From assembly GCA_027625915.1 (NCBI GenBank), contig JANTQA010000023.1:14136001-14200000 (forward strand): a DNA stretch of 64,000 bases, in the 5' to 3' direction. Source of the stretch: Anaeramoeba flamelloides (taxonomy: Eukaryota > Metamonada > Anaeramoebidae). The notes under the pieces were generated by a model, which did not search any database, was not told the origin of the DNA, and saw only the letters and a list, made by a program, of their open reading frames with translations. The translations under genes and the position numbers were made by a program. Below are positions 1 through 11,520 of the stretch, piece after piece (position 1 is the stretch's first letter; each line of letters starts with the position of its first letter).

Positions 1-2
1 AC

Positions 3-3000
3 TATTCTTTGGAAAACATTCAACCATTGCTTGTGAACATTTCTAAGCCATTATTATTATCCTTAAAAAATGATTTAACGAATTATAATATTCTTGATCA
101 ATTTGGAATTTATTTAGATCAAAAAAGAAATAATAAATTAAGAATTGGGAAACAAATAGTTGATTTTTCAGGGTATGGCGACAAATTTCTAAAAATTAAA
201 GAAAAGCAAACACAAATAAATTATTTACACATTCTTATTTTTTTTTTAACAGAAATCAAATCAAATATGACTAGCATTAATCTAATAAATGCTTCTGAAA
301 TGGAAAATGAAATAATTAGGAATTTAATGGGTGATAAAAAGAAATTAAAAAAATTCATTATAGAGAAATTTTCAACTTACATTAGTTATATTGATTATAG
401 AATTATCTGTAATCAAGAAGAAAAAACCAATTCTTCAAATTCAGATGATGATCAAAAGAACCTGGTGGTGAATGATTTAGATGATGATTCAGGTAATAAA
501 TTAAAAATTAGAGAAAAGAAAAATAATTCCATATCCAATGAAGGAAATTATGAAATAGATCACAATGAAAAAGAAATAGAGTTAGAAATTCAAAAAGAAG
601 AAGAAAAAAAAATTGATTCTGATTCTGATTATAGTTCTGAAAAAGATAACAATAAGATTATTATTAATAATAGTAATAAAGAAGATGAAGGTAACGGGAG
701 TGATCAAAATGATATAGAAATTAATTATGATGATGATGATGATGATGAGGATGAGGATGAGGATGAGGATTATGAAAAGAAAAAATATAAATATCAAATG
801 ATTAATGAAAAATTTACAAATATTTTAGAAAGCAAATTTCAAAATTATAAAAATTTTGATTCAACTTCACAATTAATAATCAATAAAAGAATTAGTTTTA
901 TTTTTATGATCAATGAAATGAGAAAACTTTTATCCAAACGATTAATAATTGGTGTTATTGGTGTCTCCAATTCGGGTAAAACTACTTTTGTTAATAAGGC
1001 ATTCAATAAAAAATTAAATTGTGGAATTAGTATCGAAGATAGAACAAGAGAGGTTAGTTTATTTGGGTTGGGAGATTCAAATAATTATTTTGTAATGGAT
1101 TTTCCTGGCTCTGACGACGTTGAAAAGAAGGTTAGAAATTTAAATAAATATTTTAATTGCAACCCATGTCTTTATGTTTACACATGTACCGCGGAACACA
1201 TTCAACGCTCTGAAAGAAAGGCATTAAAAATAATTTCAAAATATAATGTACCAACAATTATTTGTTTAAATAAGGTGGATCATTATCCAGAATTGCTCAA
1301 GGAAGAAATATCAAAATACAAAAAATACTTGGAAACAAATTCAAAAGATATTTATTGGACGAGTTTCAAGCCAAATAAAGACCACATTCATACAAAATTA
1401 AAAAAATTTGAAAATAAAGCCAAAAAATGTAAAAATTATCGCTCAATTGATGATATCAAAAAATGGATTTGTAAAGAATTATATCTTCAAGTTGAAAGTA
1501 ATAAATTTCTTTTAAATGAATTAAAAAGGGTTGTTGAGAATGAATTTAAATTTGATTTTGAAGAAATTAAAAAACAAATCGAAATCGATTTAACAATAGT
1601 TAATAAGAATAATATAAGCAATGATAATAATGATAATAATAAAACTGTTACTAGCAGTAGTATCATAAACAGCACAACTTCTAATAACGATTATGGATTT
1701 AGTTATATGTTCCGTTATAGTAATTATTTAAATAAGGCAAAGGATCTTTTTCAATTAAAATCAAAAAAAAAATTAACCATTTCAACGCCGACTTTTTCTT
1801 CATTACCATTTTCCAAAAAAAAAAAAATTAATTTTTTTAAATTTAGAGCAGTCGTTATTTCAAATCTGCAGCTAGGAGCAGGTGTAAGATTAAACGGGAG
1901 ATTTCCTCAATATGGAAATAAAAGATTATTAACAGAATTTTTAAATTCAATAACAAAAGAAAAAACAATCACTCATTTAATATTATTGGGTAATATTTGG
2001 GATAATTGGACAGCTCCAATATATGTCCAACCGTTCGAGATTCAGGAACTAATAAAACATTACACTTGGTTTAATGAAGCCCTTTCTAATGTATACAAAA
2101 GTGGTAAAAAAATAATTTATATTAAAGGTAACCATGATCTTGATTTAACAAAAGAAGATTTGGCGATCGCCTTTCCTGATCTGCCAATCAAATTTTATCC
2201 TGAAAAATTATACTATGGCAGTGGAAATGAAATATTATTTCAACATGGCAGCAGTTATGATTTATTTAATCAAGAGGTTCGAAATAATAAAAAAATGCCA
2301 AAGGAATTTAATTACCCATTTGGCCGCTTTTTAACAAGAATTTTAGCTTCTTCAGGCAGATTATTACGCGAATATAGTATGTTCATAAAAGAATTTATTA
2401 ATTCACAAGAAAAAGAAAAAAGCAAACAAAATATTAATTTATCTAAGAAATTAATACAACTTTTTGATAAATTAGGAATGGAAAAATTAATTGAAAAAAT
2501 GCTCATCAAGGCATCCGGTAATGAGCAAAAGTGGAAGGAATTTAAAGAAGAAACTATTTTAACTAATATTTATAAAGATAGCAAATACCTTGAAATACCT
2601 ATCAAATCAAAGGGATTCTGGCTTTTTAAATCTAAAGGCCTTTCGGATTCCTATTCTGATTATTTCAAAAGTTTACAAAAATTAGATGATTTCTACCAAT
2701 TAGATAGATCTTCAAAAATATTACCCAATTATATTAAAGGCGCAGCCGGTGATGTTGACTACTTTTTAAATAATGAATCGATGCAGAGTACAAAAGTCGT
2801 TGTTCTTGGGCATAGCCATGATGCCTCATTAAAAAAAAAGAAATTTGAGTCCCGGAATATCATTTGTGCAAATACCGGATCATGGGCTTGCTTTTCGGAA
2901 ATGAAATCTTGGATAATTATTGAAATTGATAACAGAAATAAAATTAGCATCGATCTAAAAAAATTTTCGGAAGAAGACCTTCAAATAACTGAAACTCTTT

Positions 3001-3023
3001 CACTTGATGTAAATTTTAATTAA
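3..3023 (+). CDS. GTPase + calcineurin-like metallophosphatase fusion protein, 5' end outside window
   Basis: The reading frame is open to the left edge and the first candidate start is only a TTG at 9, so the gene most likely begins upstream; numbering here counts from that TTG (1004 residues to the TAA). Residues ~130-260 are acidic low complexity with an Asp/Glu run near 239-256. A P-loop GTPase domain follows: G1 GVSNSGKT at 318-325, DFPG (G3) at 364-367, NKVD (G4) at 421-424. After a Lys/Asn/Ser linker, residues ~612-985 resemble a calcineurin-like phosphoesterase: GNHD at 707-710 and GHSH at 934-937 are intact, followed by a NTGSW stretch. The first metal motif, normally D-x-H, reads N619-L-Q621, and the GDxxD motif reads G661-N-I-W-D665. 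Two metal ligands are therefore replaced, so it may be inactive or use a different metal geometry. No membrane segment or signal peptide is visible. The domain calls are from motifs; the function is unknown. Confidence 0.8.
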   Translation, partial: YSLENIQPLLVNISKPLLLSLKNDLTNYNILDQFGIYLDQKRNNKLRIGKQIVDFSGYGDKFLKIKEKQTQINYLHILIFFLTEIKSNMTSINLINASEMENEIIRNLMGDKKKLKKFIIEKFSTYISYIDYRIICNQEEKTNSSNSDDDQKNLVVNDLDDDSGNKLKIREKKNNSISNEGNYEIDHNEKEIELEIQKEEEKKIDSDSDYSSEKDNNKIIINNSNKEDEGNGSDQNDIEINYDDDDDDEDEDEDEDYEKKKYKYQMINEKFTNILESKFQNYKNFDSTSQLIINKRISFIFMINEMRKLLSKRLIIGVIGVSNSGKTTFVNKAFNKKLNCGISIEDRTREVSLFGLGDSNNYFVMDFPGSDDVEKKVRNLNKYFNCNPCLYVYTCTAEHIQRSERKALKIISKYNVPTIICLNKVDHYPELLKEEISKYKKYLETNSKDIYWTSFKPNKDHIHTKLKKFENKAKKCKNYRSIDDIKKWICKELYLQVESNKFLLNELKRVVENEFKFDFEEIKKQIEIDLTIVNKNNISNDNNDNNKTVTSSSIINSTTSNNDYGFSYMFRYSNYLNKAKDLFQLKSKKKLTISTPTFSSLPFSKKKKINFFKFRAVVISNLQLGAGVRLNGRFPQYGNKRLLTEFLNSITKEKTITHLILLGNIWDNWTAPIYVQPFEIQELIKHYTWFNEALSNVYKSGKKIIYIKGNHDLDLTKEDLAIAFPDLPIKFYPEKLYYGSGNEILFQHGSSYDLFNQEVRNNKKMPKEFNYPFGRFLTRILASSGRLLREYSMFIKEFINSQEKEKSKQNINLSKKLIQLFDKLGMEKLIEKMLIKASGNEQKWKEFKEETILTNIYKDSKYLEIPIKSKGFWLFKSKGLSDSYSDYFKSLQKLDDFYQLDRSSKILPNYIKGAAGDVDYFLNNESMQSTKVVVLGHSHDASLKKKKFESRNIICANTGSWACFSEMKSWIIIEIDNRNKISIDLKKFSEEDLQITETLSLDVNFN

Positions 3024-4346
3024 TATTATCATATTATGTTTTTTAAAAACTTAATATTTTAATTGGCTTAATAACTTTCTATATATTTAGATACATATTT
3101 ATTATTAGGACAAATAATTATTTTTTTTTTTTTAATATACCTTTTTTTAATAATACTTTTTGTTATGTTGTATGTATTAAAAAATTTGAAAAATAAAAAA
3201 CTTTTTAATTTTTCACTTTTTTTTATTTTTCTAAAGTAATCAGAATAAGAATAATTATATTAACACAAAATGCGTTATAAAAAGATAAATTTATATATCA
3301 AATTACACTCAAAATATTTCTTACTCTTAAAACTGTTTCAAAGAAAAATTGTATTGTTTTTTTATTTTTTTATTTTTTTTGGAATTTCTTAATGATTTTT
3401 ATTAAGGAGATTTTGAAAATTATTTTTTAAAAATTGATTTATTTCTTTATTGTTTTAATGATCACAGGTAGGACAATTTTTTAAATAGAAAAACTAAAAA
3501 AAAACAGTGAATTTCCATTTTTTTCCCTACTCTTTTATATGGAATTGCTTTTTACCTGGGATGTGATGTATATATTTCATAGGTATGATCTTTTTTATAT
3601 TTCATTAAATGGGTTTTACATGAGTGAATGATGGGTAAAATTAGTTTGTAGGATCTACATATGTAATCAAAACAGAAAAAAAATAGGTGATATGATCTAA
3701 TTAGGAATTAGTAAAAAATTTAAATTTTGACCATTTTTCTTCCCTAACTAGTGATTTTTTAAAAAAAAAAATAATTCTTTTTCTCAGTTTTTAAAGATTT
3801 TTCTCTGGTCAAGATTTTTTTAAACGGAAAACCTACTTTGTATTGTTTTGGTGTTTTTAAAAATAGAAAATTAAACTATTTTTATGATTTTAAATGTAAA
3901 AAACTCCCACTTAAATGAGAAAAAACAATAATTACATTGTTTTCCAAGGCTTTGAAGGCAATTAAGTCAAAGTTTTTTATAATTATAATTTTTTTTTTCT
4001 TTTTTATAAGTTTTTTCCTTTGTATTTTTTCATATCTGAGAAATGGAAAGTATGATTTTAAAAGAATTCGAGAACTTTTTCAAAAATTAAAAAAATAAAA
4101 CAAAGTAGAAAAAGAAAAAGCATGCAATAAATCTAAAAAAAGCGATTTTATTAGTCTCTCATGATTGTAAAACGAAAAATGGTACTACCTGTGATGAGAT
4201 TATAAAGAAAATCTATTAATACATTTAAATAAAAAATATCATAAAAAATCAAACAAAGAAACATAGTAGTACAATTTTCAATTGAACAATCAAATTATTT
4301 TGAAAAATTATATAAAAATAAAAATATAATAGAAATACAATAATTA
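3024..4346. other. intergenic AT-rich DNA, no gene seen
   Basis: This is the 3' side of the GTPase/phosphatase gene. It holds poly-A/poly-T runs and stop-rich frames on both strands. I see no gene, RNA or clear repeat. Confidence 0.6.
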
Positions 4347-4748
4347 CAGCTGTTCCAAGGCTACCGTGAATTTTTATATAAATCAAATTTTGATGCTAAT
4401 ATAGATTTTTAAATCTAAGGATATGAGGATAAGAAAGCTCATATTGAAAAAAAATTTTCACAAATGAACTTATTTGAAAGATTTTTTTTGTGATAAGATC
4501 AAAAATATTTTCGGTATTTCAAGAGAAACTTTTAAGTGGCATCTCAACAGATTTTCCAGGTTTGAAGCAATTTAGGGATCTGAAAATTAATTTTTCTTGT
4601 ATCAGAAAAAAATTCTTGAATATCAGCTCATTTGTGAATTTTTTTTTTCAATATGAGCTTTATTATTCTCATATCCAACTTTTGAAAAATATATATCAGC
4701 ATCAAAATTTGATTCATATAAAAATTCACGGTAGCCTTGGAAAGACTG
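4347..4748 (+). mobile_element. ~400 bp terminal-inverted-repeat element, copy 1 (MITE-like)
   Basis: The ends are long inverted repeats of about 125 bp. The left end reads CAGCTGTTCCAAGGCTACCG and the right end, reverse complemented, reads CAGTCTTTCCAAGGCTACCG. The element is flanked by TA on both sides (4345-4346 and 4749-4750), as for Tc1/mariner-type insertion. The ~150 bp interior has no credible coding capacity; the short frames across it are by-products of the arms. A second copy lies 615 bp downstream in the opposite orientation. Confidence 0.8.
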
Positions 4749-5363
4749 TAATTTTGATTCAATATAAATTGATAATTTCATACAAAAACAAATAAATAAC
4801 AATTCTTTATATATAAACCCCAATTCAAAATTTTTAACACACCAAAATTATATTTGTGAAAAAAAAAAACTTGTTTAATCAATTCAAGAAGAAATACCAA
4901 ATTAGAACTATTTGCTAATTGAAATTTTAACACTTTTTTATAAATTACAATACTCTCAAAACAAAAAATAAATAATTATCAATACAAATAAAACAATGAT
5001 GTGTTGAAATTTTTGGAGATGGGCAAAACAAAAAAATGAATTGGTAAATTTGTAAAAATTCTATCAGGAATATTGATCAATAAAAAGGTTAGATAGTACC
5101 AACTAATTGTATTTGAGTTATTATATTTGGAACAATTCAACTTTAACCTAATATAAATTGATAAATAACTTTTGATCTAACAAAACAATTTATGTAATTT
5201 AAAAAATGAACTGAAAACAAATGAAAACAACATGGTAAAAAAATGATTTTCATTTTTTACAAAAATCAAAATTATTTCCAATTCCAATGATATTTGATTA
5301 TTCTGATTGTTTAAAACTTTTTAGTTGTGTGGAAAATTTGGAATTTTAGTATATATATATAAA
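4749..5363. other. spacer between two inverted element copies
   Basis: About 615 bp of AT-rich DNA with no gene seen. It forms the loop of the larger inverted repeat made by the two flanking elements. Confidence 0.6.
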
Positions 5364-5764
5364 CAGTCTTTCCAAGGCTACCGTGAATTTTTATATGAAT
5401 CAAATTTTGATGCTGATATAGATTTTTCAAAAGTTGGATATGAGAATAATAAAGCTCATATTGAAAAAAAAAATTCACAAATGAGCTGATATTCAAGAAT
5501 TTTTTCTGATACAAGAAAAATTAATTTTCAGATCCCTAAATTGCTTCAAACCTGGAAAATCTGTTGAGATGCCACTTAAAAGTTTCTCTTGAAATACCGA
5601 AAATATTTTTGATCTTATCACAAAAAAAATCTTTCAAATAAGTTCATTTGTGAAAATTTTTTTTCAATATGAGCTTTATTATTCTCATATCCAACTTTTG
5701 AAAAATCTATATCATCATCAAAATTTGATTTATATAAAAATTCACGGTAGCCTTTGAACAGCTG
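5364..5764 (-). mobile_element. ~400 bp terminal-inverted-repeat element, copy 2
   Basis: This is the near-exact reverse complement of the copy at 4347-4748, including the interior and both arms. The right end is followed by TA (5765-5766). The left flank reads AA rather than TA, perhaps a later change. The high identity of the interiors implies recent insertion or recent gene conversion between the copies. Confidence 0.8.
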
Positions 5765-6896
5765 TATTATGTGAGAAAGTATACCCTTTAATTTGCTTGT
5801 ATAAATCATAACTAGTAAAGTTGGGTTTTTTCAAAAGAAAACATATTAAAAAATATCCAAATATATTTTTGTAATATTCATCTAATGGTCATATAACAGT
5901 ATTTGATTTTCTTCGTTTTCAAGTATATGAACACAAAAAATAAATATTTTAAAAAATAATTATTTTTGGTTTGTAAACGAAAAATAAACAATATAAAAAA
6001 CTAATAGAATCTCAAAGTAGAATTTTTAAATAACAAAAAAAAATCAATAGAATTTCAATATGAAAAAATAAAATAAAAAAAAAAATCAAAAGAATTTTTA
6101 TTTGAATAAATCTCTAAGATAACAAAATGATCTTTTACTTATTTTGGCTATATGTTGCAAAAATGTAATCAATTTTTACCAATAGTTTTCTTTCATTAAA
6201 AAACTGGTTTATCCAATTTAATACAATTATAGTTTTTGGTAACCCTCTTTTATTGACAAAGTAAGGGTTTTGTTAAGATTCTTGAGATAAAATTTATCTT
6301 GTAAATAAAACTATTTTGATACATGAATAAAATGATAAAAAATATTTGAGATATCAAAAAGTATAAGAGTATAGTACTCCAAGTCTGAGTACAATTGAAT
6401 TCAAAAACCTCATTCTCCACAAAATAAATACAACTTGAGTTTTGATTCTCTTGTTTTTTTTTTTTCGAAAAATATTGTCTTTTTCTTAATGTTGATATCT
6501 TAAAACCTATCAGACACTAGACCATGATTTCTTTTAAGTAAAATTGTTTATTCCTAATTAAAAGATGAAAAAAATTTTGCCTCACCTTAATGCACCCTTA
6601 AGAATAGAACAGACTCCCAAAAGAAATTCAAGATCGAAAAAACCTCGAAAGAATACACAATATTTTTTGTAAATATTATTAGAATCAGAACTTCAAAAAC
6701 GGAAATTCAAAAAGAGGTATTTTGAAACTCTCAAAAAATCTTCAACTATCTTTTTAAATTTTTTAACCTAATCAAGAACAACCTTAATAAATTTTTGACC
6801 TCACTTCTAATGTAAACCGAAAAAATTCACACAAATTGAAATATTTTTTAATTTTTGTAATTTTCATTTTTCTTCTTTTATTTTCTCCAATACAAA
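5765..6896. other. intergenic/5' flank of the secreted GH18-like gene
   Basis: AT-rich with no gene. The segment 6225-6370 (GTAACCCTCT... TTGAGATAAAA) resembles 10690-10815 in direct orientation and is probably an old dispersed repeat. The last ~60 bp contain pyrimidine-rich tracts before the ATG at 6897. Confidence 0.5.
6225..6370 (+). repeat. degenerate dispersed repeat, copy A
   Basis: It shares GTAACCCTCT, a TAAGGRTTT block, TTGAGATAAAA and a terminal GAGATMTCAAAAAG block, in the same order and spacing, with 10690-10815. Matches are interrupted by many differences, so the relationship is old. Confidence 0.4.
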
Positions 6897-7742
6897 ATGA
6901 AACTTTTTTCACTTTTATCAATTCTTTTAGTGCTTTCTATTGTATTTTTAAAAAACGAAAGTTCAATTGTTATGCCTTACATGTGCTTAAAACGATGTGG
7001 GTTTACAAAAACGGATATTGCGGATCATTTAGAGCAAATCCAGGACAATTTCAAAACAATAGGGCAAGTTGTCTCGTTTGAGAAATTTAACTTAGGATCA
7101 AACTCATATTTGGTTACAAACAACTTGACTGATGTTATGAAAACACTAAAGACCTATGGTACACCTACCCTTATGCCAATGATTTCGACGTTTAATGAAA
7201 CAGCACACGACCAACTCAAAAACTGCCGCGAATTATTTATCAACCCTGATCCTTTTATTAAACAAGCAGTTGAAACGGCCCTAAGCGAAGGCTTCCAAGG
7301 TTACTCTATCGATCTTGAACCAGCGTCTGGCACAACTGACGAAGACGGTGTCAATTATGCAGCATTTCTCGATCAATTTGCCACCGAATTACACAAACAC
7401 GATTTACTTCTTGGTGTTGATACAGCAAATTGGGGAAAAATCTGGAATCTTGAATTGATTAGCAAGACAGAGATCGATTGGGCTATTAGCATGGCAACAT
7501 ACACGGGCGACATCGACGTCTTTAATAAATATTTGGAGAGCTATGTATCCATTTTTGGAAAAGATCGCCTGATGGTTGGAATAATGACAATAAACCCTCA
7601 CACCAAAAAGCCATACACAGACGCTGAACTTAAAGAGCGCTTTGACGCTGTTACCAAATATGGAGTCACTAAAATTGCTATTTGGGATATGCCATTACCA
7701 GACAACTGGATTCCTTTTGTTAACGACTTTATCAATAATTAA
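6897..7742 (+). CDS. secreted GH18-like TIM-barrel protein
   Basis: An uninterrupted 281-residue protein. The ATG at 6897 is preceded by A-rich sequence (ACAAAATG) and starts a classic signal peptide: MKLFSLL plus a Leu/Ile/Val core to about residue 22. The mature part has the alternating helix/strand pattern of a TIM barrel. The segment G135-Y-S-I-D139-L-E141 corresponds to the GH18 DGxDxDxE strand-4 signature: the last Asp and the catalytic-position Glu are present, but the two earlier Asp positions are Gln/Ser-like. A late segment (KIAIWDMPLPDNW) matches the Trp-containing last strand of the family. It may be a chitinase-like hydrolase with altered activity, or a binding protein. The gene is much richer in GC than its flanks and no intron is needed. 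The fold assignment is moderately sure; the substrate is unknown. Confidence 0.75.
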   Translation: MKLFSLLSILLVLSIVFLKNESSIVMPYMCLKRCGFTKTDIADHLEQIQDNFKTIGQVVSFEKFNLGSNSYLVTNNLTDVMKTLKTYGTPTLMPMISTFNETAHDQLKNCRELFINPDPFIKQAVETALSEGFQGYSIDLEPASGTTDEDGVNYAAFLDQFATELHKHDLLLGVDTANWGKIWNLELISKTEIDWAISMATYTGDIDVFNKYLESYVSIFGKDRLMVGIMTINPHTKKPYTDAELKERFDAVTKYGVTKIAIWDMPLPDNWIPFVNDFINN

Positions 7743-10700
7743 AGATCGTTCACAGATTTAGTTTAAATGGTTTGTTTGTTTTTTTTTTTAAAAAAAAGCA
7801 ATCAAATCTCGTTTTATTTGAATTATTTATTCCATTTAATTCCACCCCTTTCTCTTCTTACAATATATTTGTTTCTTGATTTTTTTTCTTAAGGAGCTAC
7901 AAGAAAAGACATTAATACTAAAAGTGTTTTTAATACTGCTAAATTCGAATAAATTTCAAAAAATTTTTCGTTCATTTTCCATTTTTATAAATCTTCAAAC
8001 TGTTTCTTATCAAACAGTCCAGGACAAAGAATATTTTGAAGAACAACTAATTTTACAGAGTCACTTATCACTTGACTTCATAAAATGCTTTATTCAATGC
8101 TTGAACATAATAATTTCAAAAAGGAAAATCAAATAAAAATTTCCAAACATAAATTACAATTTATCATTATTCATTTGAATTTCTTCTTTTTTTTCTTCAT
8201 TTAGATTTTTGTTTTGTAATGATCACAAACGAATTGAAAAACGATGATTTTAGAAACACTTTCACTTAGTTTTTCAAGAATTAATATAATAAGTGTTGTG
8301 ATAGACATGTCTTTTATTTTATTTGCCTTTAGATTCAGTAATAGATGTACCAAAGGAAATTTTAAAAAATTCCTATATCATTTTAGATTTTTCAATATTT
8401 GAATTCAAACAATTTTTAGTTGTATATTAAAACCTATAAGCCCAATAACTGTTTGATTGAAATATTATTATCATACATTTAATCGATTTTTTGTTTTTTA
8501 TATTTTGTTTTTTTCTTTGTTTTCAGTGAATTTTTTATTAAGATAAAGTTTTACTTGTAATATTATATATAAACCCTTTTTCAAACGAAATGGTACACCT
8601 ATAAAATCAAAAATACTATTAATTTTGATTATTAATAAGATAAACACTTGATTGTGATTTTCATTTTAATTATTAATTTTTTCATTTTTTGTTTTTTTAT
8701 TTATTGAATTTAAACAGTTGGAAAATGAAAAAATAAAATAAGAAGAAACCAATTTGGAAAGAATCTGACAGTATAAAAATAGAAACAATTTAATTTGGAT
8801 TTTGAATGAGATAGATATAGGAATTAAGAAAGACCATTATTGGATTGATGTATGGAATGTAGAAAAAAAATCAATTCAAACAGAATACCCAGTTGAATTG
8901 AGGCTTTATCTTGAAAATGAGACTTTAAAGAAAAAAAGTTTTAAGTGTAAAGAGTTATCAATAAAATGTAACTAAATTTTCCCCAATTCAGCTTGATGAA
9001 AGGTTTTTATTGGTTTTATAATTTTTTTTCCCCTACAATTTACAGAACGAGATTTCTCATTTCAAATAAAATGGCACATCAATTTTTAAAAGATTTAATT
9101 TTAATTTTTATTGTTTTTTTTTTTAATGAGTTTTAAAGATTCAGTTGAGTGTTTTTTTATGTTTTAGAGGGGTTTTTATATTTTAGAATGGTACTACAAT
9201 TAATTTGATTCAATTATGAATAATTCTTGTCATTTTATGTACCCTTTTATTTGAAAAAGAGTTCAGTGTTGAAAAAAATACCTTATAAAATCAAAATAAT
9301 TCCCTACGAGATTTTTAATAGTTAATATTAATAAAACTATTTTGTAATAGTAAATATTTAAATTCAAATCCTTTTTATTTTTCGAAAATAATTTACCTTT
9401 TGGATAATTAAATAATATTTTTCGAATCTAATAGTATAATAAATTATTTACTTTATGAACCCATTTCAACAATAAAGTCAAAACTATAAATCAAAAAAAA
9501 AAATATTTATTTTTAAGAATCAACTAATTGAAGATTAATTAGAAATAAGAGTAATAATAAACTTTCAATTGGGGTTTAGATCCATACAATAAATACACAA
9601 ACATAACATAAATTTTCCAAAAAAAAATCAATTGTTAAAAAAATTCCGTACTATCATTGTAGCACCCCATGAAATCGTTTACAATTTCTTTGGCAAAGAC
9701 AATTTTCAACAATGATTTGTTTTATATTCCACAATATATACTTTTGGGAAACGATTCCAGATACTCAATTTACAAGACATAGATTTTTTTCAAATTTACT
9801 TTCGTAAAATTGTAAAAAAAAAAAGTAAAAAACCAAAAACATAAAACATACAAAAAAAAATAACTTAAAGGGGGTGAACGTTTTTGATTTAAAATTTGAA
9901 AATTTTATTTTGAGAAGAATAATGCATTAAACTCAGAGAATAGGTTCAGTTTCTTTAATAAACTTAACCCCTATAACTGAAAAAGTTTTTACATTTAAAC
10001 AATTTTATACATTATTAAAAAAATAGCAACAAAAAAAAAACATTTCATGTATATTTCTCTCTGGTATTATTCATTACAATTAAAAAAAAATAATAAGTTA
10101 ACCCCTTTAATCAATTCATTATAGATTCTCAAATCATTTTTTCCCCAGAAACTGCTTATACTATTTAAATAGTAAAACTCAAAAAAAAATATATATATTA
10201 AAAATAAATACCTTTAATCTATTGAAGGAAAATAATGATAACAAAAAAGTAATACTTTTAACTGAGAAGTATTCAAAAATGTTATTAAAATTTTTTTCTA
10301 TTGAATTTAAATTTTTAATTTCTTTTAAGTGTCTATTCCTTTATCGTGAATTGCTCCATACTAAAGGGGTGACTTGAAACCTAAAAAAGGGTTGTGTCAA
10401 ATTGCCATCCTTTTGATTGACAAAATTCAAATAACATAAAAAAAATTTGATAGGATTGACTGATAAAATTCTAATCACAAAAAAAAAAAATTTCTAAGGA
10501 TCTTAATTTCCAAAAAATTCAATCAAAAAAAAAGTTCAAAAAAATTCTCAACTCTAAAAAACCAAATTTTAAAAAAAATAATTACTTGATTCTTTTTATA
10601 AATATCCAAAAGACTTGTTTTTTCTTAAATTTAAAACAAATTGTTTTCAAAAAAAACACAATTAATTTATTTCGATTTAATCTGATTTGTTGTTATTTTG

Positions 10701-11520
10701 TAACCCTCTACATTTGACCAAGATAAGGATTTGATAACTTTTTTGAGATAAAAATAACTCATTTGAGAATAGAAAAAATTGAAAAAAAAAAATCATCGAG
10801 ATCTCAAAAAGCGCCAAATAGCAACACTTCAAAATTAACACATTTGTTTTCAAAATTATAAATACTCAACCATTCTAATTGGAAATTGGGTGTCTCTCTT
10901 TGGCACTTTTTTTCAAAAAATCTCCGCTTTTTTGATTGTTGATTTTTGGAGATCGATCTTAAATCACTTGTTGGTTAGTTTTTGATTGATATTAGGCACT
11001 CATAAAAATCATCAAAAATTTTTTTTAATCCATTTCAGAAAATTATTTTTAACCATAATGACCTGACCTTTAAAAAAAAAGTTAATTTCTCACCTAACCA
11101 ACAAAAAGATAAAAATATTAAAAAAAAAAATAAAAAAAAATTATTAAAAATTCCAATTCAATTATTTTCTTCTAAAAACATTTTATTTAAATATTATATT
11201 ACCGAAAACTGATCTTAAAAAATTCAATTTTAACCTTTTAAATAATAAAAAAAAATACTAATATTTTTAAAATTGAAATATTTTTATAAAAAAATTTTCA
11301 ATAACATATTTAAACAAGAAATTTAGATAATAATTGGTATTTTGAATATTTCATTGAAAGCTTTAAAATTTTCACTTTTTTAAAACAACTGTATAAGATA
11401 ATTAATAAAACGAATTCTAATTATTATTATAAAAAATTATTATTTTTAATATGATTATTATTATTATTAGTATTATTATTATTTTGTTATCATTATTGTA
11501 ATTTTTTAATAAATAGTAAA
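7743..11520. other. intergenic AT-rich DNA, no gene supported
   Basis: About 3.8 kb between the 3' ends of two convergent genes. A frame at 7876-8136 (86 residues) and other small frames have the base composition of the surrounding non-coding DNA and no recognisable protein, so I do not call them. One degenerate dispersed repeat lies at 10690-10815. Confidence 0.5.
10690..10815 (+). repeat. degenerate dispersed repeat, copy B
   Basis: Same block order as 6225-6370: GTAACCCTCT, then a TAAGGATTT block, then TTGAGATAAAA and GAGATCTCAAAAAG. It is non-coding. Confidence 0.4.

Noticed and set aside
4490-4795. 101-residue frame, with similar frames at 5311-5514 and 5618-5809
   Set aside because: They are translations of the long inverted arms of the two ~400 bp elements, with no protein-like composition.
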